Source of the DNA: Winogradskya consettensis
Lineage (GTDB): Bacteria; Actinomycetota; Actinomycetes; Mycobacteriales; Micromonosporaceae
Direction of reading: 5' to 3'
Assembly: GCF_018332715.1 (NCBI RefSeq)
Contig: NZ_BOQP01000035.1
Coordinates: forward strand, 62,001-126,000
DNA: 64,000 nt
Part shown: in pieces, positions 18,803-27,103 of the stretch
Numbering within the stretch: the first letter of the stretch is position 1
Layout of the letters: the number at the start of each line of letters is the position of its first letter
The notes under the pieces: model-generated
The model's database searches: none
The model's input: only the letters and a program-made list of their open reading frames with translations
What the model was told of the DNA's origin: nothing
Program-made: the position numbers and the translations under genes

Positions 18803-19399
18803 TCAGCGGGGGGTGAGCAGTGTGGTGATCGTGCGGGTCAGGGCGGCGCGGGCGGCTTCGGGTTCGAGGCCCATGCCGTCGCGGAGGGTGCCCCAGGAGG
18901 GCCACATGCTTGCTGCGGTGAGGGCGTTGAGGAGGTCTTCGTCGGTGCCGATCGCGTCGGGGAAGAGCGTCTGGAGTTCGGCGCGGACCCGGTTGATGTG
19001 GGTGCGGCGGTAGGACTGGAGGGTCTGGGAGAACGGTTCTTTCAGGGCGGAGGCCTTGGCGGCGGGGGCGATCTGTTCGAGGAGACGGGCGCGCTGGTGG
19101 CAGTAGGCGTCGATGCGGCGGTCGAGGGGCAGGTCGGCCGGGATCGGTTCGTGGGCTTCGTCGCGTTGGTCGAGGATCTGCTGGCCGCTGGCGGCGAAGA
19201 GGGCCTCCATGTCGGCGAAGTGGCTCCACAGGGCGCGCAGGGAGACACCGGCCTGTTTGGCGATGCGGTCGGCGGTGGGGCGCAGGTCGCCTTCGCGGAT
19301 CAGGGTGACGTGGGCGTCGACGATGGCCGCGCGGGTTCGTTCCGAGCGGGCGGTGCGGCCGTCGATCCGCTGCGGGGGGCGGGGTGAAGCTGCTGGCAT
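18803..19399 (-). CDS. TetR-family regulator of the kinase/ACAD operon
   Basis: A 198-residue TetR protein: RTRAAIVDAHVTLIREGDLR then TADRIAKQAGVSLRALWSHF form the helix-turn-helix (about residues 21-65). The ATG at 19399 shares one base with the ACAD stop (TGATG), so it is inside the operon it probably controls. The likely target is the palindrome at 23128-23140 over the operon promoter. The ligand may be an acyl-CoA, inferred from context. The long open frame upstream of 19399 lies inside the ACAD gene and is not coding. Confidence 0.85.
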   Translation of the reverse strand: MPAASPRPPQRIDGRTARSERTRAAIVDAHVTLIREGDLRPTADRIAKQAGVSLRALWSHFADMEALFAASGQQILDQRDEAHEPIPADLPLDRRIDAYCHQRARLLEQIAPAAKASALKEPFSQTLQSYRRTHINRVRAELQTLFPDAIGTDEDLLNALTAASMWPSWGTLRDGMGLEPEAARAALTRTITTLLTPR

Positions 19400-20604
19400 C
19401 AGGCGCTCCGGTAGCGATTGAGTTCGCGGCGGGCCAGGGAGCGCTTGTGGACCTCGTCCGGACCGTCCGCCAGACGAAGTGTGCGGGTTGTCGCCCAGAG
19501 GCGGGCGAGCGGGGTGTCCTGGCCGACGCCGGCCGCGCCGTACGTCTGGATGGCCTTGTCGATGATCCACTCGGTGGTCGACGGGACGATGATTTTGATC
19601 GACTGGATCTCGGTGTGGGCGCCCTTGTTGCCGACGGTGTCCATCAGCCAGGCGGCCTTGAGCACGAGGAGCCGGGCCTGCTCGATGCGGACCCGGGACT
19701 CGGCGATCCATTCCTGGACGACGCCCTGCTCGGCGAGGGGCTTGCCGAACGGGGTACGGGTCAGCGCGCGGGTGCACATCAGCTCGAGCGCGCGCTCGGC
19801 CATCCCGATCAGCCGCATGCAGTGGTGGATGCGCCCGGGGCCGAGGCGTGCCTGGGAGATGGCGAAGCCCGAGCCCTCAGAACCGATGAGATTGCTGATG
19901 GGTACGCGTACCTCGTCGAAAATCACCTCGGCGTGCCCGCCGTGGTCGCCGTCGTCGTAGCCGAAGACGGTCATGCCACGCTGCACGGTGACGCCCGGGG
20001 TGTCGCGGGGGACCAGGATCATGCTCTGCTGGACGTGGCGGGCGGCCTCGGGGTCGGTCTTGCCCATGACGATGAAGATCTGGCAGCGGGGGTTCATGGC
20101 GCCGGAGATGTAGAACTTCCGGCCGGTGATGACGTATTCGTCGCCGTCGCGGGCGATGCGGGTGCCGATGTTGGTCGCGTCGGACGAGGCGACCTGCGGT
20201 TCGGTCATCGCGAACGCCGAGCGGATCGTGCCGTCGAGCAGCGGCCGCAACCACCGGTCCTGCTGCTCCTCGGTGCCGAACTCCGCGAGCACCTCCATGT
20301 TGCCAGTGTCCGGGGCGGCGCAGTTCAGCGATGGCGGCGCGATGATCGGGCTGCGGCCGGTGATCTCGGCGAGGGGGGCGTACTGCAGGTTGGTCAGGCC
20401 GGCGCCGTGCGAACCCGGGAGGAAGAGGTTCCACAGCCCGGCCAGCTTCGCCTGGGCCTTCAGCCGCTCCAGCTCGGCGGGCGGCGCCCAGTCCCCCTGG
20501 TACGCCTGCTCGTACCCGGCCTCCGCGGGGTAGACGTACTCGTCCATGAAGGCGAGCAGCCGCTTGCGGTAGTCCTCGGTCTTCTCGTCGAACGCGAAGT
20601 CCAT
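19399..20604 (-). CDS. Acyl-CoA dehydrogenase, ACAD10/11-type
   Basis: A 401-residue flavin-dependent dehydrogenase. The FAD/substrate motif AMTEPQVASSDATNI lies near residue 155 and YGAAGVGQDTPLARLWATTR near 360. The position that holds the catalytic glutamate of classical enzymes (Y-E-G-T) reads A-D-G-P in ADGPDEVH, typical of the ACAD10/11 branch. It lies directly after an APH-type kinase gene (TGATG overlap), matching the kinase-ACAD pairing of human ACAD10/11 and of bacterial levulinate/4-hydroxyacid degradation (LvaA/LvaC). I infer action on a phosphorylated 4-hydroxyacyl-CoA, or simply on a branched acyl-CoA. Confidence 0.85.
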   Translation of the reverse strand: MDFAFDEKTEDYRKRLLAFMDEYVYPAEAGYEQAYQGDWAPPAELERLKAQAKLAGLWNLFLPGSHGAGLTNLQYAPLAEITGRSPIIAPPSLNCAAPDTGNMEVLAEFGTEEQQDRWLRPLLDGTIRSAFAMTEPQVASSDATNIGTRIARDGDEYVITGRKFYISGAMNPRCQIFIVMGKTDPEAARHVQQSMILVPRDTPGVTVQRGMTVFGYDDGDHGGHAEVIFDEVRVPISNLIGSEGSGFAISQARLGPGRIHHCMRLIGMAERALELMCTRALTRTPFGKPLAEQGVVQEWIAESRVRIEQARLLVLKAAWLMDTVGNKGAHTEIQSIKIIVPSTTEWIIDKAIQTYGAAGVGQDTPLARLWATTRTLRLADGPDEVHKRSLARRELNRYRSA

Positions 20605-21590
20605 CAGTGTCCTTCCAGCGATTCGTGTCCCTGGGCTACGAGTGGCCCGACCATCTCCCCGACGGTGTCGAAGCCTTCACCCAGGGTCTGACCGTGGACG
20701 TAGCGGTAGTGCACGCCTTCGAGGATGACGGCGAGCTTGAACGCGGCGAAGGCTACGTACCAGTGGAGGTCGGAGACATCGCGACCGGAGCGTTTGGCGT
20801 AGTGCGCGGCCAGGTCGTCGAGGGTGGGGTGCCCGTCGACCGAGAGCATCGTGCGACCGCTGAGCAGCGGGCGGCCCGCGTAGACGAGCATCAGGGCGAC
20901 GTCGCTGAGCGGGTCGCCGAGGGTGGACATCTCCCAGTCGAGCACGGCGTTGACCCGCAGGTCGTCGCTGATCAAAACGTTGTCGAGGCGGTAGTCGCCG
21001 TGCACCACCGTGCCCGGGCCGCCGGCGGGGATCTCCGCGGCGAGCCGGGCGTGCAGCTCCTCGATGCCCGGGACCTCGCGGCTGTGCGAGGCGTCGAGCT
21101 GCTTCTTCCAGCGGCGTACCTGGCGTTCGTTGAAGCCCTCGGGGCGGCCGAAGTCGGCGAGGCCGATCGCCGCGGGTTCGAGTGCGTGGAGATCGGCGAG
21201 CGTGTCCACGAGCGACAGGACGAGGGCGCGCACGGCGTCGGGGCCGAGCTGGTCGAGCACGGCGGCGTCGCGGTGGATCGTCCCGTCGACATGCTCCATC
21301 AGGTAGAACGGCGCGCCGATGACGTCGGTGTCGGTGCACAGCCGCACCGGCGCAGGCGCGGGGAAACCGGCGGCGGAGAGCGCGGCGAGGACCTTGTGCT
21401 CACGGGACATGTCGTGGGCGGTGGGCAGCACGTGGCCGAGTGGCGGGCGGCGCAGCACCCAGCGGTCGGTGCCGTCGGTCACGGCGTACGTGAGGTTGGA
21501 GCGGCCGCCGGCGAACATCGTCGCCGTCAGCTCCCCGGTGCCCAGGTAGTCGCGCAGCCGGTCGAGGTCGAGACCGCGCGGCGAGGCCAT
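20604..21590 (-). CDS. APH-family kinase (4-hydroxyacyl-CoA kinase-like)
   Basis: A 328-residue aminoglycoside phosphotransferase-fold kinase. The catalytic loop is VVHGDYRLDNVL (about residue 190) and the metal-binding DWE motif is VLDWEMSTLGDPLSDVA (about 211). The N-terminal GGRSNLTY is the nucleotide loop. Homologues in acyl-CoA catabolic clusters (ACAD10/11 N-terminal domain, LvaA) phosphorylate 4-hydroxyacyl-CoA; its tight coupling with the following ACAD and the preceding SDR genes supports that role over antibiotic resistance. The start ATG 21590 shares a base with the SDR stop. Confidence 0.82.
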   Translation of the reverse strand: MASPRGLDLDRLRDYLGTGELTATMFAGGRSNLTYAVTDGTDRWVLRRPPLGHVLPTAHDMSREHKVLAALSAAGFPAPAPVRLCTDTDVIGAPFYLMEHVDGTIHRDAAVLDQLGPDAVRALVLSLVDTLADLHALEPAAIGLADFGRPEGFNERQVRRWKKQLDASHSREVPGIEELHARLAAEIPAGGPGTVVHGDYRLDNVLISDDLRVNAVLDWEMSTLGDPLSDVALMLVYAGRPLLSGRTMLSVDGHPTLDDLAAHYAKRSGRDVSDLHWYVAFAAFKLAVILEGVHYRYVHGQTLGEGFDTVGEMVGPLVAQGHESLEGH

Positions 21591-22354
21591 CAGGAGCCGG
21601 CCGGGAAGAAGTTGCGCTGGATCTTGTTCATGCCGCCCAGCCAGCGGTCGGTCTCGGTGGCGCGGCGCTGGTAGTACTCCGCGACCTCGGGATGCGGCAG
21701 GATCAGGAAGCTGTCGCCGTCGAGCGCTTTCGCCACGACCTCCGCGACGTCCTCGGGCTCCAGCGCACCGGCGGCGAGCAGGCTCCGGCTGGCGCTCTCG
21801 CCGTCGCCGGACATCATCGCCGTGTTGACACCCTGCGGGCAGAGCGCCTGGACGGTGATGCCGCGGTGGGAGTAGGTCGCGCGCAGCCATTCCGCGTAGC
21901 CGAGCGCGGCGTGCTTGGTGACGGAGTAGGGGGCACTGCCGAGCAGGGTGAGCAGGCCGGCGGCGGAGACGGTGAAGATGATCCGGCCGCCGCCGTTCTC
22001 GAGGTATCGCGGCAGGAGCGCGCGGGTGGCGTACACATGGGACATGACGTTGACCTGCCAGGCCTTGTCCCAGTCGGCGTCGGGTGCGTCCGCGTCGCCG
22101 GTGGTGAGGATGCCCGCGTTGGCACAGAACAGATCCACGCCGCCCAGCTCGGTGTAGGCGGTGTCGACCAGGCGCTGGACGTCCGCCTCGTCCGCGACGT
22201 TGCCCGGCACGGCGATGCCGTTGATCTCGGCGGCCACCGCCTGCGCGGCAGCCGCGTCGAGGTCGTTGACGACAACCTTGGCTCCGTCGGCTGCGAACCG
22301 CCGGGCCAGCGCGCGACCGATGCCGCCGCCCGCACCCGTGACCACAACGTTCAC
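21590..22354 (-). CDS. Short-chain dehydrogenase/reductase
   Basis: A 254-residue classical SDR with TGAGGGIG near the start, the NAG motif (CANAG) near residue 87 and a catalytic serine plus YSVTK near 135-155. GTG 22354 is preceded by AGGAG and overlaps the stop of the upstream SDR (GTGA). The C-terminal tail (KIQRNFFPAGS) is long and basic. In a 4-hydroxyacyl-CoA pathway it could interconvert a keto and a hydroxy group, comparable to LvaD; this is inference. Confidence 0.87.
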   Translation of the reverse strand: MNVVVTGAGGGIGRALARRFAADGAKVVVNDLDAAAAQAVAAEINGIAVPGNVADEADVQRLVDTAYTELGGVDLFCANAGILTTGDADAPDADWDKAWQVNVMSHVYATRALLPRYLENGGGRIIFTVSAAGLLTLLGSAPYSVTKHAALGYAEWLRATYSHRGITVQALCPQGVNTAMMSGDGESASRSLLAAGALEPEDVAEVVAKALDGDSFLILPHPEVAEYYQRRATETDRWLGGMNKIQRNFFPAGS

Positions 22355-23103
22355 TGTCCCGCTCCTGTCAGGGTGATGCCGCCGTCGATGACGAGGGTCT
22401 GGCCGGTGATCCAGGCCGCGTCGGGGGAGCAGAGGAAGGCGACCGCGCCGGCCACGTCCTCGGGCACGCCGAGCCGGCCCAGCGGGTAGGTCGCCGCGAC
22501 CTGCTCCTCCCGGCCCTCGTAGAGCGCGGTGGCGAAACGGGTCTTGACCACGGCGGGAGCGACCGCGTTCACACGCACCGAGGGGGCCAGCTCGACGGCC
22601 AGCTCCTCGGTGAGGTGGATCAGCGCGGCCTTCGTGACGCCGTAGAAGCCGATGCCGGGGGCGGGGCGTACGCCGGAGATCGACGAGATGTTGACGATCG
22701 ACCCGCCGCTGTCGGCCAGCCCGCCGCGCAGCGCCTCCTGCACCCAGCCCAGCGTGCCGAGCACGTTGACGTCGATCATCTTGCGGGCCGCGCCGAGGTC
22801 GATGCTGCCCAGCGGACCGTACGCCGGGTTGATCCCGACATTGTTGACCAGCACGGACACCGGCCCGAACGCCCCGAGCACGGTGTCGATCACCGCGGCC
22901 CGGTGGTCGGCGTCGTCGCCCTTGCCGGGCACCCCGATCGCGACGTCCTCCCCGCCCAGGTCCTTGACCGCGTTCTCCAGCGCCTCGGCGTTGCGGCCGG
23001 TGATGCAGACCTTGGCGCCTTCCGCGACGAAGCGCTGGGCGATGGCGAATCCGATCCCCCGGCTTGCGCCGGTCACGATGGCGACGGCACCCGACATTGT
23101 CAT
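22351..23103 (-). CDS. Short-chain dehydrogenase/reductase, first gene of the operon
   Basis: A 250-residue classical SDR: TGASRGIG at the N terminus, NNVGIN near residue 89, ISSISG and YGVTKAA as the Ser/Tyr/Lys catalytic set and a C-terminal TGQTLVIDGG. ATG 23103 has a GGGGG sequence about 10 bp upstream; a second ATG lies two codons later. It opens the minus-strand operon SDR-SDR-kinase-ACAD-TetR, and its promoter and operator lie at 23128-23172. It resembles FabG-like enzymes; a 3-hydroxyacyl or 4-oxo substrate is possible. Confidence 0.87.
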   Translation of the reverse strand: MTMSGAVAIVTGASRGIGFAIAQRFVAEGAKVCITGRNAEALENAVKDLGGEDVAIGVPGKGDDADHRAAVIDTVLGAFGPVSVLVNNVGINPAYGPLGSIDLGAARKMIDVNVLGTLGWVQEALRGGLADSGGSIVNISSISGVRPAPGIGFYGVTKAALIHLTEELAVELAPSVRVNAVAPAVVKTRFATALYEGREEQVAATYPLGRLGVPEDVAGAVAFLCSPDAAWITGQTLVIDGGITLTGAGQ

Positions 23104-23127
23104 CCGCGCGAACCCCCAAAAGATATT

Positions 23128-23140
23128 GCACTTATCGTGC
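23128..23140. promoter_or_regulatory. Palindromic operator of the SDR/kinase/ACAD operon
   Basis: GCAC-TTATC-GTGC lies just downstream of the candidate -10 box and upstream of the first SDR start, where a repressor would cover the transcription start. The operon-encoded TetR (18803-19399) is the likely binder. Confidence 0.45.
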
Positions 23141-23143
23141 CAA

Positions 23144-23172
23144 ATAGTATCGGGCACGCACCCCGCCGCCAA
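23144..23172 (-). promoter_or_regulatory. Candidate promoter of the SDR/kinase/ACAD operon
   Basis: On the minus strand, TTGGCG (23167-23172), a 17-bp spacer and TACTAT (23144-23149). The -35 element lies inside the arm of the terminator of the upstream importer operon, an unusual overlap. Confidence 0.45.
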
Positions 23173-23194
23173 CCCTGCAACGGTTGGCGGCGGG
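23162..23194 (-). terminator. Hairpin terminator of the importer operon
   Basis: A perfect 13-bp GC-rich stem (23162-23174 with 23182-23194) and a 7-nt loop, 10 bp after the stop of the substrate-binding protein gene. There is no T-run. Confidence 0.7.
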
Positions 23195-23203
23195 CCGCAA
23201 GCC

Positions 23204-24466
23204 TTACGACGCGGCAGGGATACCGTTCTGCGGCGGGGCGACAGGAGCGGTGGTGTACGCGGTGACAGCCCCCGCGTCGTCATCGGTCGTGAACGGCGTC
23301 CCGAAGTAGATCTGCTTGCCGCCTTCGACCTTGCTGAGCTGCTCCCCGGCGTACCCGGAGTGATCGCCCTTGGCAAACCGCACCGGCACCAGGCCGGGGC
23401 CCTGGAACCCGCCCTTCTCGACCGCCGCGATCAGCCCGTCACGTGTCAGGTCCTTGCCCGCGGCCTGCAGGCTCTGCACGAACAGGTACGCCACCGACAT
23501 GCCGTAGACGGCGTTGTTGTCGAGCTCGGCGCCCGCGTTGTACTGCGTGTTGACCTTCGTGAAGAGCTGGATCCACGGGTTCGCCGTGTCGGTGGCGAGC
23601 GGCAGATAGTTCGCCGAGATCAGCCCCTCGGTCAGCGGTGCCGCGGCGCCCAGCGACTTGGTCAGCGTGCCCAGATCCGCGCCGACCTGGGAGACCACGA
23701 ACTGCGGCTTGAACCCGATCTTCGCGGCGGTGCCGATGCTCAGCGCGGTGAAGCCGGGCACGGTGGCCAGCATGACCACCTGACAGCCGGCCTGCTTGAG
23801 CGCGCCCATCTGCGGTCCGACGTTCGGGTTGCTGGTGACGTACGACTGCTTGGCCGCGACCGGTCCGAGGACCTTCTCGATCCCGGCGAGGCTGTCCTGC
23901 CCGAAGTCGTCGTCCTGGCCGAGGAAGCAGACCTTCTTGCCGGCCTGGGTCTCCTTGACGTGCGTGGCGAGGATCTTGCCCTCGACGGTGTAGTCGACGT
24001 TGAACCCGAACGTGCCCGGGTACTTGTCGGGCTGGTTCCAGCTGCGGCTGCCCGACGCGACGAAGAGGTCCGGCACGCGGTTGGTCTTCAGGAAGTCGAG
24101 CACGCCGGTGTGTGTCGGCGTGCCGAGCCCGTTGAGCACGGCGAAGACCTTGTCCTGCAGAACCAGCTCGCGCACGACCTGCTGGGTGGTGGCCGGGTTG
24201 TAGGTGTCGTCCATGATCTTGTAGGTGATCTTCCGGCCGTGCACGCCGCCGTTCGCGTTGACGTAGTCGAAGTACGCCTTCGAGGCCGGTGCGATCTTCG
24301 AGTAGCCGGCTGCGGCGGGGCCGGTGAGCGGCATGTGCGTACCGATGAGAATGTCGGTATCGGTGACGCCGGGGGTGCTGGAACCGCCGCCGCCCCCGCT
24401 TTCACTGCAGGCTGTGGTTGCGGCTGCCAGGGCTATGACGGTGAGAACGGACCAGAGACGCTTCAC
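23204..24466 (-). CDS. Branched-chain amino acid-type ABC substrate-binding lipoprotein
   Basis: A 420-residue exported lipoprotein of the LivK/type-I periplasmic-binding fold. The signal sequence is followed by a lipobox-like TTAC, then a Gly/Ser linker. The mature part begins DTDILIGTHMPLTGPAA, typical of the family, with VCFLGQDDDFGQD near residue 170. GTG 24466 has AAGGAG upstream and overlaps the permease stop (GTGA). As in many actinomycete Liv-like systems near acyl-CoA genes, the ligand could be an organic acid or aromatic compound rather than leucine. It is the last gene of the operon. Confidence 0.87.
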   Translation of the reverse strand: MKRLWSVLTVIALAAATTACSESGGGGGSSTPGVTDTDILIGTHMPLTGPAAAGYSKIAPASKAYFDYVNANGGVHGRKITYKIMDDTYNPATTQQVVRELVLQDKVFAVLNGLGTPTHTGVLDFLKTNRVPDLFVASGSRSWNQPDKYPGTFGFNVDYTVEGKILATHVKETQAGKKVCFLGQDDDFGQDSLAGIEKVLGPVAAKQSYVTSNPNVGPQMGALKQAGCQVVMLATVPGFTALSIGTAAKIGFKPQFVVSQVGADLGTLTKSLGAAAPLTEGLISANYLPLATDTANPWIQLFTKVNTQYNAGAELDNNAVYGMSVAYLFVQSLQAAGKDLTRDGLIAAVEKGGFQGPGLVPVRFAKGDHSGYAGEQLSKVEGGKQIYFGTPFTTDDDAGAVTAYTTAPVAPPQNGIPAAS

Positions 24467-25419
24467 GCTTTGCTCCTTTTCCTGAACGGGCGGAGATTGG
24501 CGATGCCGCCGGGGGCGGCGAGCATGACGACGATCAGGGTGACGCCGAAGAGCGCGAGCGGGAGGTTGCCCTCGAGTCGCTGGGCGTCGATGCCCTCGGT
24601 CGCCGTGTGGGCGAGGGCGGGAAGGGCGACGAGGAGCACCGCACCCCACGCCGCGCCGGCCAGACTGCCGAGCCCACCGATCACGATGGCCATGACCAGG
24701 AACAGCGACAGCGACAGCGGGAAGGCGCCGGGGGAGACGCTCTGGGCGAGCACGGCGAACAGGGCACCGCCGAGACCGGCACAGGCCGCACTGACCACAA
24801 AGGCCAGCACCTGGGTACGCGCAACGCTGACCCCCGCGAGCCGCGCAGCGGTCTCGTCGTCCCGGACAGCCTTCAGCTCGCGCCCGAACCGCCCGCCGAC
24901 CAGCAGTTGCAGCAGCACCAGCACGACCAGCGCGGCGCCCCACGCGAGCCACGCCTGCCACTGCTCGACGGTCACCGTCTCGGGTGGCGGCTCAAGAGCC
25001 ACCGAGAGGCCCTGATCGCTGTTGAACGTGCCGTCGAACGTGCTGGCGACGGCCGGGACGACCACTGCCACGGCGAGGGTGAGCCCGGCCAGGTAGGGGC
25101 CGCGCAACCGGGCGGCGGCGAGCCCGATGACCCCGCCGATCACCGTGGTCACCACGAGCGCGGCGGCGAAGGCGACGGTGAGTGGCCAGCCGGCGTTGAC
25201 GCTCAGCGCCAGCGTGTACGCGCCGGTCGCCATCAGGGCACCATGGCCGAGCGACAACTGCCCGTTGAGCCCGGTCAGGACGGTCAGACCCGCGGTCACA
25301 CACAGGTACGCGCCGACCGTGGCGAGCTGGTACGTCCGGAACGGCGGGAACACCAGGGTGAGCACCACGACCACGGCGACACCCGCGACGATCGTGGCGA
25401 TCTTCATCTTGCCGCTCAT
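24463..25419 (-). CDS. ABC transporter permease, LivM-like
   Basis: A 318-residue inner-membrane permease with about eight to ten hydrophobic segments. The conserved LTGLNGQLSLGHGALMATGAY (in outline, near residue 45-66) and the cytoplasmic coupling region RFGRELKAVRDDETAARLAGV (near 175-195) are LivM signatures. ATG 25419 overlaps the LivH-like stop (ATGA), and its own stop overlaps the binding-protein start. It forms the channel with the LivH-like partner. Confidence 0.87.
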   Translation of the reverse strand: MSGKMKIATIVAGVAVVVVLTLVFPPFRTYQLATVGAYLCVTAGLTVLTGLNGQLSLGHGALMATGAYTLALSVNAGWPLTVAFAAALVVTTVIGGVIGLAAARLRGPYLAGLTLAVAVVVPAVASTFDGTFNSDQGLSVALEPPPETVTVEQWQAWLAWGAALVVLVLLQLLVGGRFGRELKAVRDDETAARLAGVSVARTQVLAFVVSAACAGLGGALFAVLAQSVSPGAFPLSLSLFLVMAIVIGGLGSLAGAAWGAVLLVALPALAHTATEGIDAQRLEGNLPLALFGVTLIVVMLAAPGGIANLRPFRKRSKA

Positions 25420-26294
25420 ACGGTTCTCGCCGCCGACCGCGAGAACAACCCGCCGGGCCGGCCGAGCAGGACCACCACCAGCAGGATCAGTACGGCGATC
25501 GGCGCGACCGTCGCCCCCAGATAACCGCTGACGTACGACAGCAGCAGCCCCACGATCAGCCCGCCCAGCACCGACCCGATCGCGCTGTCCAGCCCGCCGA
25601 CCACCGCCGCGGTGAACGAGGACACGAAGACGATGTCCATGGCGTTCGGGTGCAGTCCCAGCTCGGTCGGGAGCACCAGCATCCCGGCGAGCGAACCGAC
25701 CGCGGCGGCCAGCGCCCAGCCCAGGGTCAGCATCCCGCTGACATTCACGCCGAGCAGCCGGGACACGTCGGGGGCGAACGCAGCGGCGCGCATTCGCAGG
25801 CCGGTGTGCGTACGCGTGAAAAGAAGAGCGAGCAACGCGACCACGATGCCCACCGCCGCGAAGACGAACAGGTCGAAGCGGGACAGCAGCGCGACCCCGC
25901 CCACCGTGAACGCGTCCCGGCTGAACGGTGCCTCGGCCGGCCGGAACTCGCTGCCGAAGATCATGCCGAGCCCGCCCTGGATCACCAGCACCAGGCCGAG
26001 CGCGACCACCACCCCGTTGAGCGGCGACGAGTGGTCGACGAACCGCATCACCACCCGCTCGGTGACCGCGCCGAGAATCAGGCCCGCGGCGATCGCCACG
26101 GCGAACCCGAGCCAGTAGGAGCCGGTCGCCGCCGAGACCTCGAAGCCCGCGTACGCGGTGGCCACGGCCATCGCGCCCTGGGCGAAGTTGACGATGCGCG
26201 TGGCGCGCCAGATCAGCACGAGTGCCAGGGCGAACGCGGCGTAGACCGCGCCCCGGCTCAATCCGTCGAAGGTAAGGAACACGAACCGATCCAA
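25416..26294 (-). CDS. ABC transporter permease, LivH-like
   Basis: A 292-residue polytopic permease of the LivH type, with GLSRGAVYAAFALALVLIWR at the N terminus and IVNFAQGAMA near residue 33, typical of the family. The RMRAAAFAPDVSRLLGVNV segment is the ATPase-coupling loop. It starts with TTG at 26294 preceded by GGGGGAG at good spacing, 15 bp after livF. The gene is coupled to the LivM-like gene by ATGA. Confidence 0.87.
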   Translation of the reverse strand: MDRFVFLTFDGLSRGAVYAAFALALVLIWRATRIVNFAQGAMAVATAYAGFEVSAATGSYWLGFAVAIAAGLILGAVTERVVMRFVDHSSPLNGVVVALGLVLVIQGGLGMIFGSEFRPAEAPFSRDAFTVGGVALLSRFDLFVFAAVGIVVALLALLFTRTHTGLRMRAAAFAPDVSRLLGVNVSGMLTLGWALAAAVGSLAGMLVLPTELGLHPNAMDIVFVSSFTAAVVGGLDSAIGSVLGGLIVGLLLSYVSGYLGATVAPIAVLILLVVVLLGRPGGLFSRSAARTV

Positions 26295-26309
26295 AGCGAA
26301 CTCCCCCAG

Positions 26310-27014
26310 TCAGAAACCTAGGTACGCGTGCCGCATCTCGTCGTTGATGTCGGTGCCCCGGGTGACCACCCGGCCCAGCGCCAGCACCACCGCCTCGTCC
26401 GCGATCGCGAGGGCGCCGCGCACGTTCTGCTCGACCAGCAGCACGGTCAGCCCGGAGCGGTCGCGCAGGGTGCCGAGCAGCGTCATGATCTGCGCGGTGA
26501 TCTTCGGGGCGAGCCCGAGCGACGGCTCGTCCAGCAGCAGCAGCCGGGGCCGCCCGACCAGCGCCCGACCCAGCGCGAGCAGTTGCCGCTCACCGCCGGA
26601 GAGCTGATGACCGGGGAACTTGCGGCGCCGGGCGAGCGGCTCGAACAGCTCGTACACCTCGGCCGTGGCCTTGCGGACATCCGCCCGGTCCTTGCGCCAC
26701 AGCCCGCCGAGCCGCAGGTTCTCGTCGACGGTCAGCTCGGTGACCACCCCGCGCCCCTCGGGCACGTGCGCCACCCCGCGGCGCACCATCTCCTCGACCC
26801 GGACCCCGCGCAGGTCCTTGCCGTCGAGCAGGACCCGGCCGTGGGTGGCCGGAAGCAGACCCGAGAGGGTACGCAGCAGCGTCGTCTTCCCCGCCCCGTT
26901 CGCCCCCAGCACCGCGGTGATCGACCCGGTCTCCACATCGAGATCAACCTCGTGCAGCACCGGCGCCGCGCCGTACCCCGCGGTCAGACTCTCCGTCCGC
27001 AGCAACGCCGTCAT
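26310..27014 (-). CDS. ABC transporter ATPase, LivF-like
   Basis: A 234-residue ATPase: Walker A GANGAGKTTLL (about residue 37), signature LSGGERQLLALGRAL (about 137) and Walker B LLLLDEPSLGLAP (about 158), all intact. The C-terminal RHAYLGF ending is typical of LivF. Its ATG overlaps the stop of a 30-residue micro-ORF (ATGA at 27011-27014) that separates it from livG. Confidence 0.9.
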   Translation of the reverse strand: MTALLRTESLTAGYGAAPVLHEVDLDVETGSITAVLGANGAGKTTLLRTLSGLLPATHGRVLLDGKDLRGVRVEEMVRRGVAHVPEGRGVVTELTVDENLRLGGLWRKDRADVRKATAEVYELFEPLARRRKFPGHQLSGGERQLLALGRALVGRPRLLLLDEPSLGLAPKITAQIMTLLGTLRDRSGLTVLLVEQNVRGALAIADEAVVLALGRVVTRGTDINDEMRHAYLGF

Positions 27015-27103
27015 GCTCGGCCTGCCTTGTGCATGTGCTCATGGCCCTCGCCGTCGTGGCCGTCTGGAAGTTGCGCGTGGTGTGGCTCGGTGCAATCGCT
27101 CAT
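27011..27103 (-). CDS. 30-residue His-rich micro-ORF between livG and livF
   Basis: Reading from ATG 27103 gives 30 codons and a TGA. The first half is MSDCTEPHHAQLPDG and the second half HDGEGHEHMHKAGRA. There are six histidines, one cysteine and seven acidic or amide residues, so metal binding is possible. The ATG overlaps the livG stop and the TGA overlaps the livF start, both as ATGA, so the frame exactly fills the gap between the two ATPase genes. That precise fit argues that it is translated, either as a functional microprotein or as a coupling element. I recognise no family. Confidence 0.55.
   Translation of the reverse strand: MSDCTEPHHAQLPDGHDGEGHEHMHKAGRA

Noticed and set aside
20604..21590. 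APH-fold gene as an aminoglycoside resistance determinant
   Set aside because: It overlaps SDR and ACAD genes and matches the catabolic ACAD10/11-LvaA kinase context better.
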